From Thermomicrobiaceae bacterium (GTDB lineage: Bacteria > Chloroflexota > Chloroflexia > Thermomicrobiales > Thermomicrobiaceae): a DNA stretch of 12,505 nt. Below, one piece after another: positions 7,058 to 12,505 of this stretch (positions are counted from its first letter, which is position 1; each line of letters begins with the position of its first letter). Below the pieces are notes generated by a model. That model was not told where the DNA came from and searched no databases. It saw only the letters and a list, made by a program, of their open reading frames with translations. The stretch spans positions 1 to 12,505 of the forward strand of contig SLFF01000230.1 of NCBI GenBank assembly GCA_007124395.1. Direction: 5' to 3'. A program made the translations under genes and the position numbers.

Positions 7058-7255
7058 CTAGCTATCGGACGGAACAGATCCGGGTTGTTCTGCCTCATCG
7101 ATCAACATGATCGGTATCCCGTTCTCGATACGGTACCGTCGCCCACAGCTGTCACAGACCAGTCGGTCTCCGTCCAGCTTCACCGACGTCTTGCAGGCCG
7201 GGCAAGCCAGAATCTCCAGTAACTCACTGCTGATCGGTGGATTGGCTCCAGACAT
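7058..7255 (-). CDS. Trm112-like zinc ribbon protein (UPF0434/YcaR type)
   Basis: The product is a 65-residue zinc ribbon protein of the Trm112/YcaR family. Two CxxC pairs, C18-C21 (CPAC) and C34-C37 (CDSC), are spaced to bind one zinc ion. They are followed by the typical YRIENGIPIML segment (41-51). In eukaryotes and archaea Trm112 activates methyltransferases; in bacteria the role of these short proteins is not well settled. I chose the ATG at 7255 because AGGAGG lies five bases upstream. An in-frame ATG at 7297 would add 14 residues, overlap the glycosyltransferase stop region and lack a comparable site. The gene lies 13 bp after a glycosyltransferase and 24 bp before ruvB. The E. coli homologue ycaR also sits among envelope-sugar genes (lpxK-ycaR-kdsB), so proximity to glycan genes recurs, although no partner is shown here. 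Confidence 0.88.
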   Translation of the reverse strand: MSGANPPISSELLEILACPACKTSVKLDGDRLVCDSCGRRYRIENGIPIMLIDEAEQPGSVPSDS

Positions 7256-7268
7256 CGTCACCTCCTGC

Positions 7269-8666
7269 TCAGTGCGAACGCGTTTCGTGATCGACAAATA
7301 TCTTACCAGTCGTCAGCCCCAATTCGACGTTCGCCCTCGCGATCTCGCCAAGCAGAATCTCGTCACCGCCGAGTCCGAGCTCGGCGACATCACGAGCGAT
7401 CGAACTGGTCAGTGGATCCGGGTCCCTTCGGGCAACCCGATGTGCGATATCGATAGGCTCAGCGGACTCACCTACTTGAACATGAGGAATGTGCTGGCAG
7501 GTGAACTCAGCTATCGCATCGAGGTAGCCATTGGCCCAGCGGGAGAGTGAGTGCCCAGTAGCCACGAAGGCTCGAGCATTGTCACCGATTTCTCGGCGCA
7601 GATGCTGGTCACCAGCCAATCGAGTGAGCACCCGAACCAGCATCGACTCTTCCAGCGCGTCGACCGGTATTTCGATCGCCGCGTCCGCCGGGATCTCGGT
7701 GAACGAGCCGGTTCGACTCACTAGCACGGGACGTCCGGCTGCCATCGCATGTAGCAGGCTCCCTGAAGTTTCACCGGCTGTCGGATAGCGAAGATTGACG
7801 ATGACATCGCTGGCAGCGGTGATCAGACGGGCTTCTTCGTCGGAAACATAGCCCGGAACATCGACCACCTGATCCAGCCCGAGATGACTGATCATCCGGA
7901 GCAGCGGAAACCCCGGAGAGATGCTCCCCGCCAGGAGTAACCGCGCCGGGACTGTGCGACGCAGCTGCTTGAATGCCCGGAGAATGACATCGATCCGTTT
8001 GTGCGGATTGATGTGGGAAACCGATCCGATCAGAAATTGATCTTCGGGCAACCCGAGCGCTCGTCTGGCGTCCGCTGGATTCAACGCCTCCGGAAGCCTC
8101 AATCCGTGCGGAACCTGGAACACTGACGCATAAGGGACACGTTTCAGAACTTCCGATCTGGCGAAGGCACTATGAACGATCGTCCCCTTGCTGAGTTCGA
8201 TCAGATGCTCACTCATCGGAAAGCGGAACAGCTCATCTGGTGCCTGCCCACGCAGCACTCGATCTGCCGCTGCTCGCCCGTCAAGCCCGTAGCGACGCTC
8301 CATCTCATCCCGATACTCGAGCAACGTCCCACTGGCAACCGCCGCCTGTATCTGCAGATGATTCAGCATCGTATCGTGGAGCACCATAAGGCCCGGAGCC
8401 CGATCCATCCAGGGCAACATGTAGACGTGCGACGGGTTGTTGCCAACCTGGTAGATGATCAGGTCATAGGTTTCAGGGTTGAAACTCGACTGGTCGATGA
8501 CTCGCATGTTCGCCGTGGGCCACAATTCGGTCGGGGTGTAGCCATCGACCACGACATCGATGTCGAGCCGATCCCCGAGCAACGGAATCAGCTCCTCGTT
8601 GTAGAGAGAGATTCCGGACTCAACCGGCTGAAGTGGGGTAAACCAGGCAACGCGAGCTCTAGCCAT
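7269..8666 (-). CDS. GT4-like (GT-B fold) glycosyltransferase with C-terminal extension
   Basis: This 465-residue protein looks like a retaining GT-B glycosyltransferase that moves a sugar from a nucleotide donor to an unknown acceptor. The N-terminal domain (1 to about 205) has an SGIS glycine-rich start (17-20) and HDTMLNH (97-103). The donor-side domain has SHINPHKR (217-224) and LRYPTAGETSGSLLHAMA (292-309). In this GETSG-type motif the position normally held by the second Glu of the EX7E motif is His (H306), a variation I associate with this subgroup rather than damage. About 80 residues after position 385 extend beyond the GT-B fold. They are acidic and helical-looking, with no identified domain. 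The start overlaps the preceding glycosyltransferase stop by 8 bp and has only a weak ribosome binding site, so coupling is likely. No signal peptide or membrane segment is visible. Confidence 0.88.
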   Translation of the reverse strand: MARARVAWFTPLQPVESGISLYNEELIPLLGDRLDIDVVVDGYTPTELWPTANMRVIDQSSFNPETYDLIIYQVGNNPSHVYMLPWMDRAPGLMVLHDTMLNHLQIQAAVASGTLLEYRDEMERRYGLDGRAAADRVLRGQAPDELFRFPMSEHLIELSKGTIVHSAFARSEVLKRVPYASVFQVPHGLRLPEALNPADARRALGLPEDQFLIGSVSHINPHKRIDVILRAFKQLRRTVPARLLLAGSISPGFPLLRMISHLGLDQVVDVPGYVSDEEARLITAASDVIVNLRYPTAGETSGSLLHAMAAGRPVLVSRTGSFTEIPADAAIEIPVDALEESMLVRVLTRLAGDQHLRREIGDNARAFVATGHSLSRWANGYLDAIAEFTCQHIPHVQVGESAEPIDIAHRVARRDPDPLTSSIARDVAELGLGGDEILLGEIARANVELGLTTGKIFVDHETRSH

Positions 8667-9702
8667 GGAGCGATCCGAGCAACTTGTCCACCACTCCGCT
8701 CCAGGTGATCTGATCCGCTCGCGCCTTGCCGGACAGTCCCATCGCTTCGGCCCGATCAGCGTTCGTCATCAATTCCTCGATCAGCGGGGCGATGGCGTCC
8801 GGGCATGGTCGATCAGCAATCAGTCCGGTTTCGCCGTGGCTCACCAGCTCCAGCACTCCTCCGGAGTCGGCCACCGTCACCACCGCCTTACCCGCGGTGA
8901 ATGCTTCAACGGTCACCAGACCGAAATCCTCATCGATCGGGCCGTAATAGACTGCCTGGCAGCGATTGTAGTAATCGACTACCTCTTCATCGGATATTCG
9001 CCCAGTGAACGTGACCTGGTCAGATAGGCCGAGCTCCGTGGCGAGCGCATGAAGGTCATCTCGCTGCGGACCATCGCCGGCGATCACGGTCCGGATCGGA
9101 GTGTGAAGCCGTGCCAGAGAGCGCAGCAACAGGTCGATCCGCTTTGTCGCATCCAGCCTGGAAACGGTGAACAGGAACGGCTCACGGGCCACTGGCGAGA
9201 GACCAGCCAGCTGAATCGGCACATGTAGCGGTTCGGCGACGAGACCGTTGAAGTGTTCGAGTCGTCGAGCGGTGTTGGCGGAGTTGGCAAACAGGGCCCG
9301 GCACTCCCCAAGCCCACGGGCATCGATCTGCTGGATTCGGCGCCTCAGCGCGAGATCATCTGGTGTGTTGGTCAGATCGCTCCACGGGGTACCGAACCAG
9401 TCATAAGCTTGCCGGTATTGATGGATGATCCATGCGATCTTGTTCGGGTGACGAACCGCCCACGTCGGAAATTTCGTACAGATCGCGAGGTCGATCGATT
9501 TTCCATCAACCTCGGATATGTCGACCATGCGCCACGCCAGTGCGCTTTTGAGCAAACTCTCCGCCGGATACCATTTGAACGGCAAAGCGACGATTTCGAC
9601 ATCATGACCTGCGTCTTCGAGAGCCTGTCGGAGACCTTCAACGTGCGCCTCTGCACCACCACGGGCAAATGGGACCTGTGCCGCACAGATCGCTATTCTC
9701 AT
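8659..9702 (-). CDS. GT4-family glycosyltransferase
   Basis: This 347-residue GT-B enzyme is predicted to transfer a sugar from a nucleotide-sugar donor with retention. The acceptor-domain glycine loop ARGGAEAHV lies at 13-21. The donor domain shows SRLDATKRIDLLL (181-193), AGDGPQ (208-213) and an intact EX7E motif with E258 and E266 (EDFGLVTVE). The latter is followed by AGKAVV and SGGVLELV, which contact the nucleotide diphosphate in GT4 enzymes. The length is normal for a compact GT4 protein, with no membrane segments. The ATG is preceded by GAGGAA at a 5-base spacing and overlaps the TGA of the coiled-coil gene in an ATGA (9699-9702). The end overlaps the next glycosyltransferase by 8 bp. 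This tight packing suggests stoichiometric expression of the three proteins. Donor and acceptor sugars cannot be read from the sequence. Confidence 0.93.
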   Translation of the reverse strand: MRIAICAAQVPFARGGAEAHVEGLRQALEDAGHDVEIVALPFKWYPAESLLKSALAWRMVDISEVDGKSIDLAICTKFPTWAVRHPNKIAWIIHQYRQAYDWFGTPWSDLTNTPDDLALRRRIQQIDARGLGECRALFANSANTARRLEHFNGLVAEPLHVPIQLAGLSPVAREPFLFTVSRLDATKRIDLLLRSLARLHTPIRTVIAGDGPQRDDLHALATELGLSDQVTFTGRISDEEVVDYYNRCQAVYYGPIDEDFGLVTVEAFTAGKAVVTVADSGGVLELVSHGETGLIADRPCPDAIAPLIEELMTNADRAEAMGLSGKARADQITWSGVVDKLLGSLHG

Positions 9703-10094
9703 TTCGATTCCTCATCGGTTTCCGCCGACAGCTTGTCCAGTCGACGGCTGATCTCCGACTGCTTCAGCTCGAGCTCACCGAGTGCCCGAACGACTGAATC
9801 ATTGAACGCGTTCTGCTGCTCGACAATCGGGTTGATGTACCAGCGAAGACCGAGGCGCATCACCCGCTGAGCCAGCACGATCACCGGTCCCACATATGGC
9901 AGTGCGGATTGAAGGGGCAGGTGGGCAGATACCGATGCGAGATCGGCGGCATCCCGAACCGACGTCAGCTGCGGACCGGTCGGAATCTCGTTCTCGGTCA
10001 GATACCCGGCCTCTTGCCGAACAGCGGCCCGCAACTCACTGAGCACCTGCTCGATCTCTCCGGATGACTCTGAGCCGCTTCCACGATGTTCCAT
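9699..10094 (-). CDS. Coiled-coil protein of the glycosyltransferase cluster (131 aa)
   Basis: I cannot assign a biochemical function. The 131-residue protein has a charged N-terminal part (1-37), a middle segment of moderate hydrophobicity (about 58-84, with SALPYVGPVIVLAQRV) that might touch a membrane, and a striking WYINPIVEQQNAFN block (85-98). A heptad-like, likely coiled-coil tail follows at 99-123, then an acidic end. From memory, similar 'WY-NP-VEQQN-FN' segments occur in the N-terminal regions of bacterial methyltransferases and glycosyltransferases of polysaccharide clusters. Here the segment seems to stand alone, without a catalytic domain. ATG is preceded by GAGGAGG about 10 bases upstream. 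The gene lies 15 bp after one glycosyltransferase and overlaps the next by 4 bp. A scaffold, membrane adaptor or chain-length role is inference only. Confidence 0.75.
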   Translation of the reverse strand: MEHRGSGSESSGEIEQVLSELRAAVRQEAGYLTENEIPTGPQLTSVRDAADLASVSAHLPLQSALPYVGPVIVLAQRVMRLGLRWYINPIVEQQNAFNDSVVRALGELELKQSEISRRLDKLSAETDEESK

Positions 10095-10109
10095 AGGATA
10101 GCTTCCTCC

Positions 10110-11387
10110 TCAGGTCCGCGTGCCCAGCACGTCCAGATAGTTGTCTCGAACCAGCGCGAACCAGTCTTCAGTGTCGACTACTTTGTTTCGCTGACCACTC
10201 GTGCCGAGCCTCGTCGCCAGTTCCGGATCGTCGATCAGTCTTGCGATCGCGTCACCAAGGCGGGCAACATCTCCGAACGGCACCAGCAGCCCATCTTCGC
10301 CGTCGTCGACAACGGCGGGAATTCCGCCGGCGTTCGCGCCAATTACCGGTTTGCCGTTTGCCCAGGCTTCCAGAAAGACATAGCCGAACGCCTCAGTACG
10401 TGATGCTAGCGTGAGGAGGTCGCAGGCGGCCAGCAAGTCGGTCCGGGTCTCGTCGTCAACGTATCCCAGAACGTGGACGTGTTCGAGATCTTCAGGGTTA
10501 CAATCATCGATGAACGACTGGAAATTGCTCATGATCGGCCCGGCAACAACCAGGGATATCGGCCCGGACCGGCGCCGATTGAGATCGATGATCGCTTCAC
10601 AGGCGTGCAGGGTTCCCTTGTCGAACGCAGCGGCCCCAAGCGCCAGGACCATCGGCCCGTCGATTCCAAGTGACGAGCGCACCCGCTGATCGACTCCCCC
10701 GGTCACCGCGGCGACATCGATTCCGAGTCCCACGACGCGGAGTTTCGCCTCGTCGACGCCATTCTCGATCAAAAAGTCAGCCTCGATCGATGTCTGCGTC
10801 ATCACCTGGTCTGCCTGTCGAAGGAGCTCGAGCTGGTGCGGCATCGTGTAGTAGCGTCTGACGGCCGACGTTGAAGACTCCCCGAGATGAAGTTTCGGGG
10901 TGATGATCGCGGGAATATCCCGTTTCCGGGCAAACGCCAGTGACTCCCGGATGAGACCTTCCAGGGCGATGTTCGCCGGATGAATAAGATCGGCGCCCTC
11001 ACCAATCCGCTCCAGAAGCGCCGGAAGTTCCGGAACCCAGGGGCCGAACCGGGAGAGCTCCCGGAGCAATCGCAGCTGCCCGGGGAACGCCACCCGCGAC
11101 AACTCGCCCATTCCCCGGCGAATAACGCGGTGGCTGAGGTTTGCGGCAGGAAGGTGATGCGCCGGAGTCCGGTAGATGCGAACGCCATTATGGCGCTGGA
11201 ATGGAACGTCAACCCGGTGACGGCCTGGATCCCAGAGATACTCGAGATCCCATGCGTCAGTGGTCACCACCCGAACGTCGGCACCATCTCGAGCGAAGCG
11301 CTCCGAAAGTGCCTGAAAATACTGTTCGGAGCCTCCACGAAACGGGTAGTACCGGTGGATCAGATGAATGAACCGGTAACCGTCCAC
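10110..11387 (-). CDS. GT4-family glycosyltransferase
   Basis: This 425-residue protein is a GT-B fold, GT4-type glycosyltransferase. The acceptor domain begins with HLIHRYYPFRGGSEQY (8-23), the usual glycine-rich loop. The donor domain includes LALGAAAFDKGT (248-259), where the more common SRLxxxKG is altered, VAGP (281-284) and a complete EX7E motif with E332 and E340 (EAFGYVFLE). This is followed by NGKPVIG (344-350) and AGGIPAVV (353-360). No signal peptide or membrane segment is seen, so it acts in the cytoplasm or at the inner face of the membrane. The start is GTG five bases after the TPR gene stop, with only a weak purine stretch upstream. Translation is therefore probably coupled to the TPR gene. 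It leads the glycosyltransferase set, but the sugar and acceptor are unknown. Confidence 0.93.
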   Translation of the reverse strand: MDGYRFIHLIHRYYPFRGGSEQYFQALSERFARDGADVRVVTTDAWDLEYLWDPGRHRVDVPFQRHNGVRIYRTPAHHLPAANLSHRVIRRGMGELSRVAFPGQLRLLRELSRFGPWVPELPALLERIGEGADLIHPANIALEGLIRESLAFARKRDIPAIITPKLHLGESSTSAVRRYYTMPHQLELLRQADQVMTQTSIEADFLIENGVDEAKLRVVGLGIDVAAVTGGVDQRVRSSLGIDGPMVLALGAAAFDKGTLHACEAIIDLNRRRSGPISLVVAGPIMSNFQSFIDDCNPEDLEHVHVLGYVDDETRTDLLAACDLLTLASRTEAFGYVFLEAWANGKPVIGANAGGIPAVVDDGEDGLLVPFGDVARLGDAIARLIDDPELATRLGTSGQRNKVVDTEDWFALVRDNYLDVLGTRT

Positions 11388-11392
11388 TGTGT

Positions 11393-12043
11393 CTACTCTG
11401 TGTCGTCAGCGTCGTCGGGCTGATCTTCTTCGGCCAGCCGGTTCTGCGCCATCTCTGCGTAGAAAGAATCTGGATCGAGATCGATTACCCGCTGATAGAG
11501 TTCTTCAGCTTCCTCGTTGCTGGCCGATGTGCTGCGATCCTTGATCTCCGCCAGCATGAAGATGGCTTCGACGTTGTCTTCGTCCTTCTCCAGCACTCGC
11601 TCGAGCTGAACCTCCGCGTCAAGGTCATACCCGCGTTGCTCGAGCATTCGGGCAAAACTCAGGCGAAGCGCCAGATCATCAGCATCACCCTGCAACGCCT
11701 GCTCATAATGCGGGATGGCCTCATCGACCCGGCCGGTGTTGCCCAGCAATACGGCCAGCTGAGAGTGTGCGGAGTAATCCTCGGGATCATCTTCAATGCG
11801 ATCCCGAAGCTCCTGCTCCTCGCTGTCGGACTCTTCTTCCATCTCTTGACTGAAGTCCTCCTGGACCGCCGTCTCCTGCTGACCGTTGCCGCTACCCCCG
11901 ACGAACTCGGTGATGCCAACGGCTACGGCACCGATGACCAGGAAGAAGGCCATGGCGATTGCAAAGGCGATCGTCAGGATGGACATCTTGTTCTTTGGAG
12001 CCTTGGTCGTATCCTTGTCTTTCCTGGGAATTCGTGCTGACAT
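11393..12043 (-). CDS. Membrane-anchored TPR-repeat protein
   Basis: This 216-residue protein has a basic N-terminal tail (1-19, rich in K and R), one membrane helix (about 22-46), an acidic low-complexity linker (56-86) and a tetratricopeptide repeat domain. Repeats can be traced at about 88-121 (AHSQLAVLLGNTGRVDEAIP), 122-155 and 156-193 (EEAEELYQRVIDLDP). The basic tail followed by a single helix suggests an N-in, C-out topology with the TPR domain outside the cytoplasm. An uncleaved anchor fits better than a cleaved signal. TPR domains bind other proteins, so it may organise an envelope assembly complex, but no partner is shown. Spacing of five bases to the first glycosyltransferase makes it the likely first gene of the operon. 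The ATG is preceded by GGAG at a rather long distance (about 12 bases). Confidence 0.85.
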   Translation of the reverse strand: MSARIPRKDKDTTKAPKNKMSILTIAFAIAMAFFLVIGAVAVGITEFVGGSGNGQQETAVQEDFSQEMEEESDSEEQELRDRIEDDPEDYSAHSQLAVLLGNTGRVDEAIPHYEQALQGDADDLALRLSFARMLEQRGYDLDAEVQLERVLEKDEDNVEAIFMLAEIKDRSTSASNEEAEELYQRVIDLDPDSFYAEMAQNRLAEEDQPDDADDTE

Positions 12044-12110
12044 CTATACTCACGTTCTCCGATTAGCTTGCGTGAAAACGAACAGGGTACCACACGGCCC
12101 CTCGCCCATA

Positions 12111-12140
12111 ATCATGCGTGTTTTTTGTTCGATTCGCCAA
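12111..12140 (-). promoter_or_regulatory. Possible promoter of the TPR-glycosyltransferase operon
   Basis: On the minus strand TTGGCG (12135-12140) and CATGAT (12111-12116) are separated by 18 bases. Each hexamer matches the sigma70 consensus at four of six positions, and the spacer contains an A-run. Transcription would start near 12104, about 60 bases before the TPR gene. This is a best guess within the divergent intergenic region and not a strong site. Confidence 0.3.
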
Positions 12141-12165
12141 CACCTTCAGACGCACGTAGGAAGTA

Positions 12166-12194
12166 TTGCAGCCCTCACCCGTCAATGGTAGACT
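12166..12194 (+). promoter_or_regulatory. Sigma70-type promoter of tRNA-Leu (and probably rnpB)
   Basis: TTGCAG (12166-12171) and TAGACT (12189-12194) are separated by exactly 17 bases, the optimal spacing. The start site would fall near 12201, about 48 bases before the mature tRNA 5' end, leaving a short leader for RNase P to remove. Box strength and spacing fit a stable-RNA promoter. No other good promoter is seen between it and rnpB. Confidence 0.6.
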
Positions 12195-12248
12195 CTTTGT
12201 CGCGGAGATGTCGAATGAGTGTCCGACAACCGCGAAAACTGGATATTT

Positions 12249-12333
12249 GCCGGAGTGGCGGAACAGGCAGACGCGCTACGTTCAGGGCGTAGTGGGCTTT
12301 ACGCCCGTGTGAGTTCGAATCTCACCTTCGGCA
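12249..12333 (+). tRNA. tRNA-Leu (anticodon CAG)
   Basis: The 85-nt sequence folds as a class II tRNA. The acceptor stem GCCGGAG (12249-12255) pairs with CTTCGGC (12326-12332), with one G-U pair. The D stem is GCG/CGC (12258-12260 with 12272-12274). The anticodon stem CTACG/CGTAG encloses the seven-base loop TTCAGGG, placing anticodon CAG at 12283-12285, which reads CUG. A long variable arm GGGC-TTTAC-GCCC (12294-12306) is typical of leucine tRNAs. The T arm is GTGAG-TTCGAAT-CTCAC (12309-12325). The discriminator is A (12333), as expected for Leu. The next bases are CCG, so the 3' CCA is not encoded and must be added by nucleotidyltransferase. Confidence 0.96.
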
Positions 12334-12341
12334 CCGCCGAC

Positions 12342-12370
12342 CAGGGATCAGCAACGCTGATCCCTGTTTG
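12342..12370 (+). terminator. Hairpin between tRNA-Leu and rnpB, probable intrinsic terminator
   Basis: An 11-bp perfect stem, CAGGGATCAGC (12342-12352) with GCTGATCCCTG (12356-12366), closes a three-base AAC loop. It starts eight bases after the tRNA discriminator and is followed by a short TTT. The stem is very stable but the T-tract is poor. It may therefore terminate only in part, or may mark the processing site between the tRNA and rnpB, whose 5' end lies just downstream. Confidence 0.6.
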
Positions 12371-12371
12371 A

Positions 12372-12505
12372 GTGATGGCGGGCAGAGCGGTCGCTGGCCG
12401 GATCCGGCCAGAGGAAAGTCCGAGCTGCACAGAGCAGGGGTGCCCGGGGAAATCCCGGGGAAACGTCTGTCGGTGGACGTTGACAGTCCAGATTGGCACA
12501 TCAGA
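12372..12505 (+). ncRNA. rnpB: RNase P RNA (rnpB), 5' part, cut by the window end
   Basis: This is the 5' portion of bacterial RNase P RNA, the catalytic RNA that trims tRNA 5' leaders. The conserved CR-I sequence GAGGAAAGTCCG lies at 12411-12422 and is followed by AGCAGGGGTGCC, the expected second conserved block. Before it, CTGGCCGGATCCGGCCAG (12394-12411) is a perfect 18-base palindrome that forms the P3-type hairpin. A GC-rich hairpin CCCGGG-GAAAT-CCCGGG follows the second conserved block. The overall order is that of a type A (ancestral) RNA, but the downstream part needed to confirm this is missing. The exact 5' end is uncertain by several bases. The gene runs off the right edge, so only roughly the first 130 nt are present. 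Confidence 0.92.

Noticed and set aside
12119..12127. T6 run as part of an intrinsic terminator on the plus strand
   Set aside because: No stem precedes it, and no plus-strand gene ends there; it more likely forms an A-rich promoter spacer on the minus strand.
12394..12411. 18-bp perfect palindrome as an operator or restriction-related site
   Set aside because: It lies at the P3 position of RNase P RNA just before the CR-I sequence and is explained by that RNA hairpin.
1..12505. Mobile elements, CRISPR arrays, prophage or defence genes
   Set aside because: No repeated spacers, terminal inverted repeats with transposase, integrase next to the tRNA, or nuclease/toxin motifs were seen.

Overview
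The window is a stretch of bacterial chromosome made mostly of core genes: pckA, queA, ruvB, a Trm112-like zinc ribbon gene, a lipoprotein cyclophilin, tRNA-Leu(CAG) and the 5' part of rnpB. Next to these sits a compact glycosyltransferase cluster. Base composition is moderately GC-rich by eye, several genes start with GTG, and the cyclophilin carries a bacterial lipobox. No LPS-specific genes are visible. The gene mix and the style of the glycosyltransferases remind me of Chloroflexota, but this is an impression, not a demonstration. I see no transposase, integrase, phage gene, CRISPR array or toxin-antitoxin pair.

Layout. 1-1545 is on the plus strand: an unrecognised 71-residue ORF, then a class V PLP-dependent aminotransferase-fold enzyme with a possible promoter of its own. 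1573-12043 is entirely on the minus strand. Read in the direction of transcription it starts at 12043 with a membrane-anchored TPR protein. It continues with a GT4 glycosyltransferase, a 131-residue coiled-coil protein, two more GT4-like glycosyltransferases, the zinc ribbon protein, ruvB and queA. These eight genes are separated by at most 24 bp or overlap by 4 to 8 bp, so they look like one operon. A 246-bp gap follows, with two adjacent small hairpins, and then pckA. After 57 bp comes a lipoprotein peptidyl-prolyl isomerase, and 20 bp later a histidine phosphatase. The right edge (12166-12505) returns to the plus strand with a good sigma70-type promoter, tRNA-Leu(CAG), a strong hairpin and the 5' third or so of RNase P RNA, cut by the window end.

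How the genes fit together. The TPR protein, three glycosyltransferases and coiled-coil protein probably act on a cell-surface or secreted glycan. They share a transcript with housekeeping genes for Holliday-junction migration (ruvB) and queuosine synthesis (queA). pckA supplies phosphoenolpyruvate for gluconeogenesis. The cyclophilin is predicted to work outside the membrane.

The most unusual points are small ones: a 7-bp stem that could hide the ribosome binding site of the cyclophilin gene, paired 16-bp inverted repeats 22 bp apart upstream of pckA, and a conserved-looking WYINPIVEQQNAFN segment in the small protein between the glycosyltransferases. I did not find a clearly new multi-gene system.
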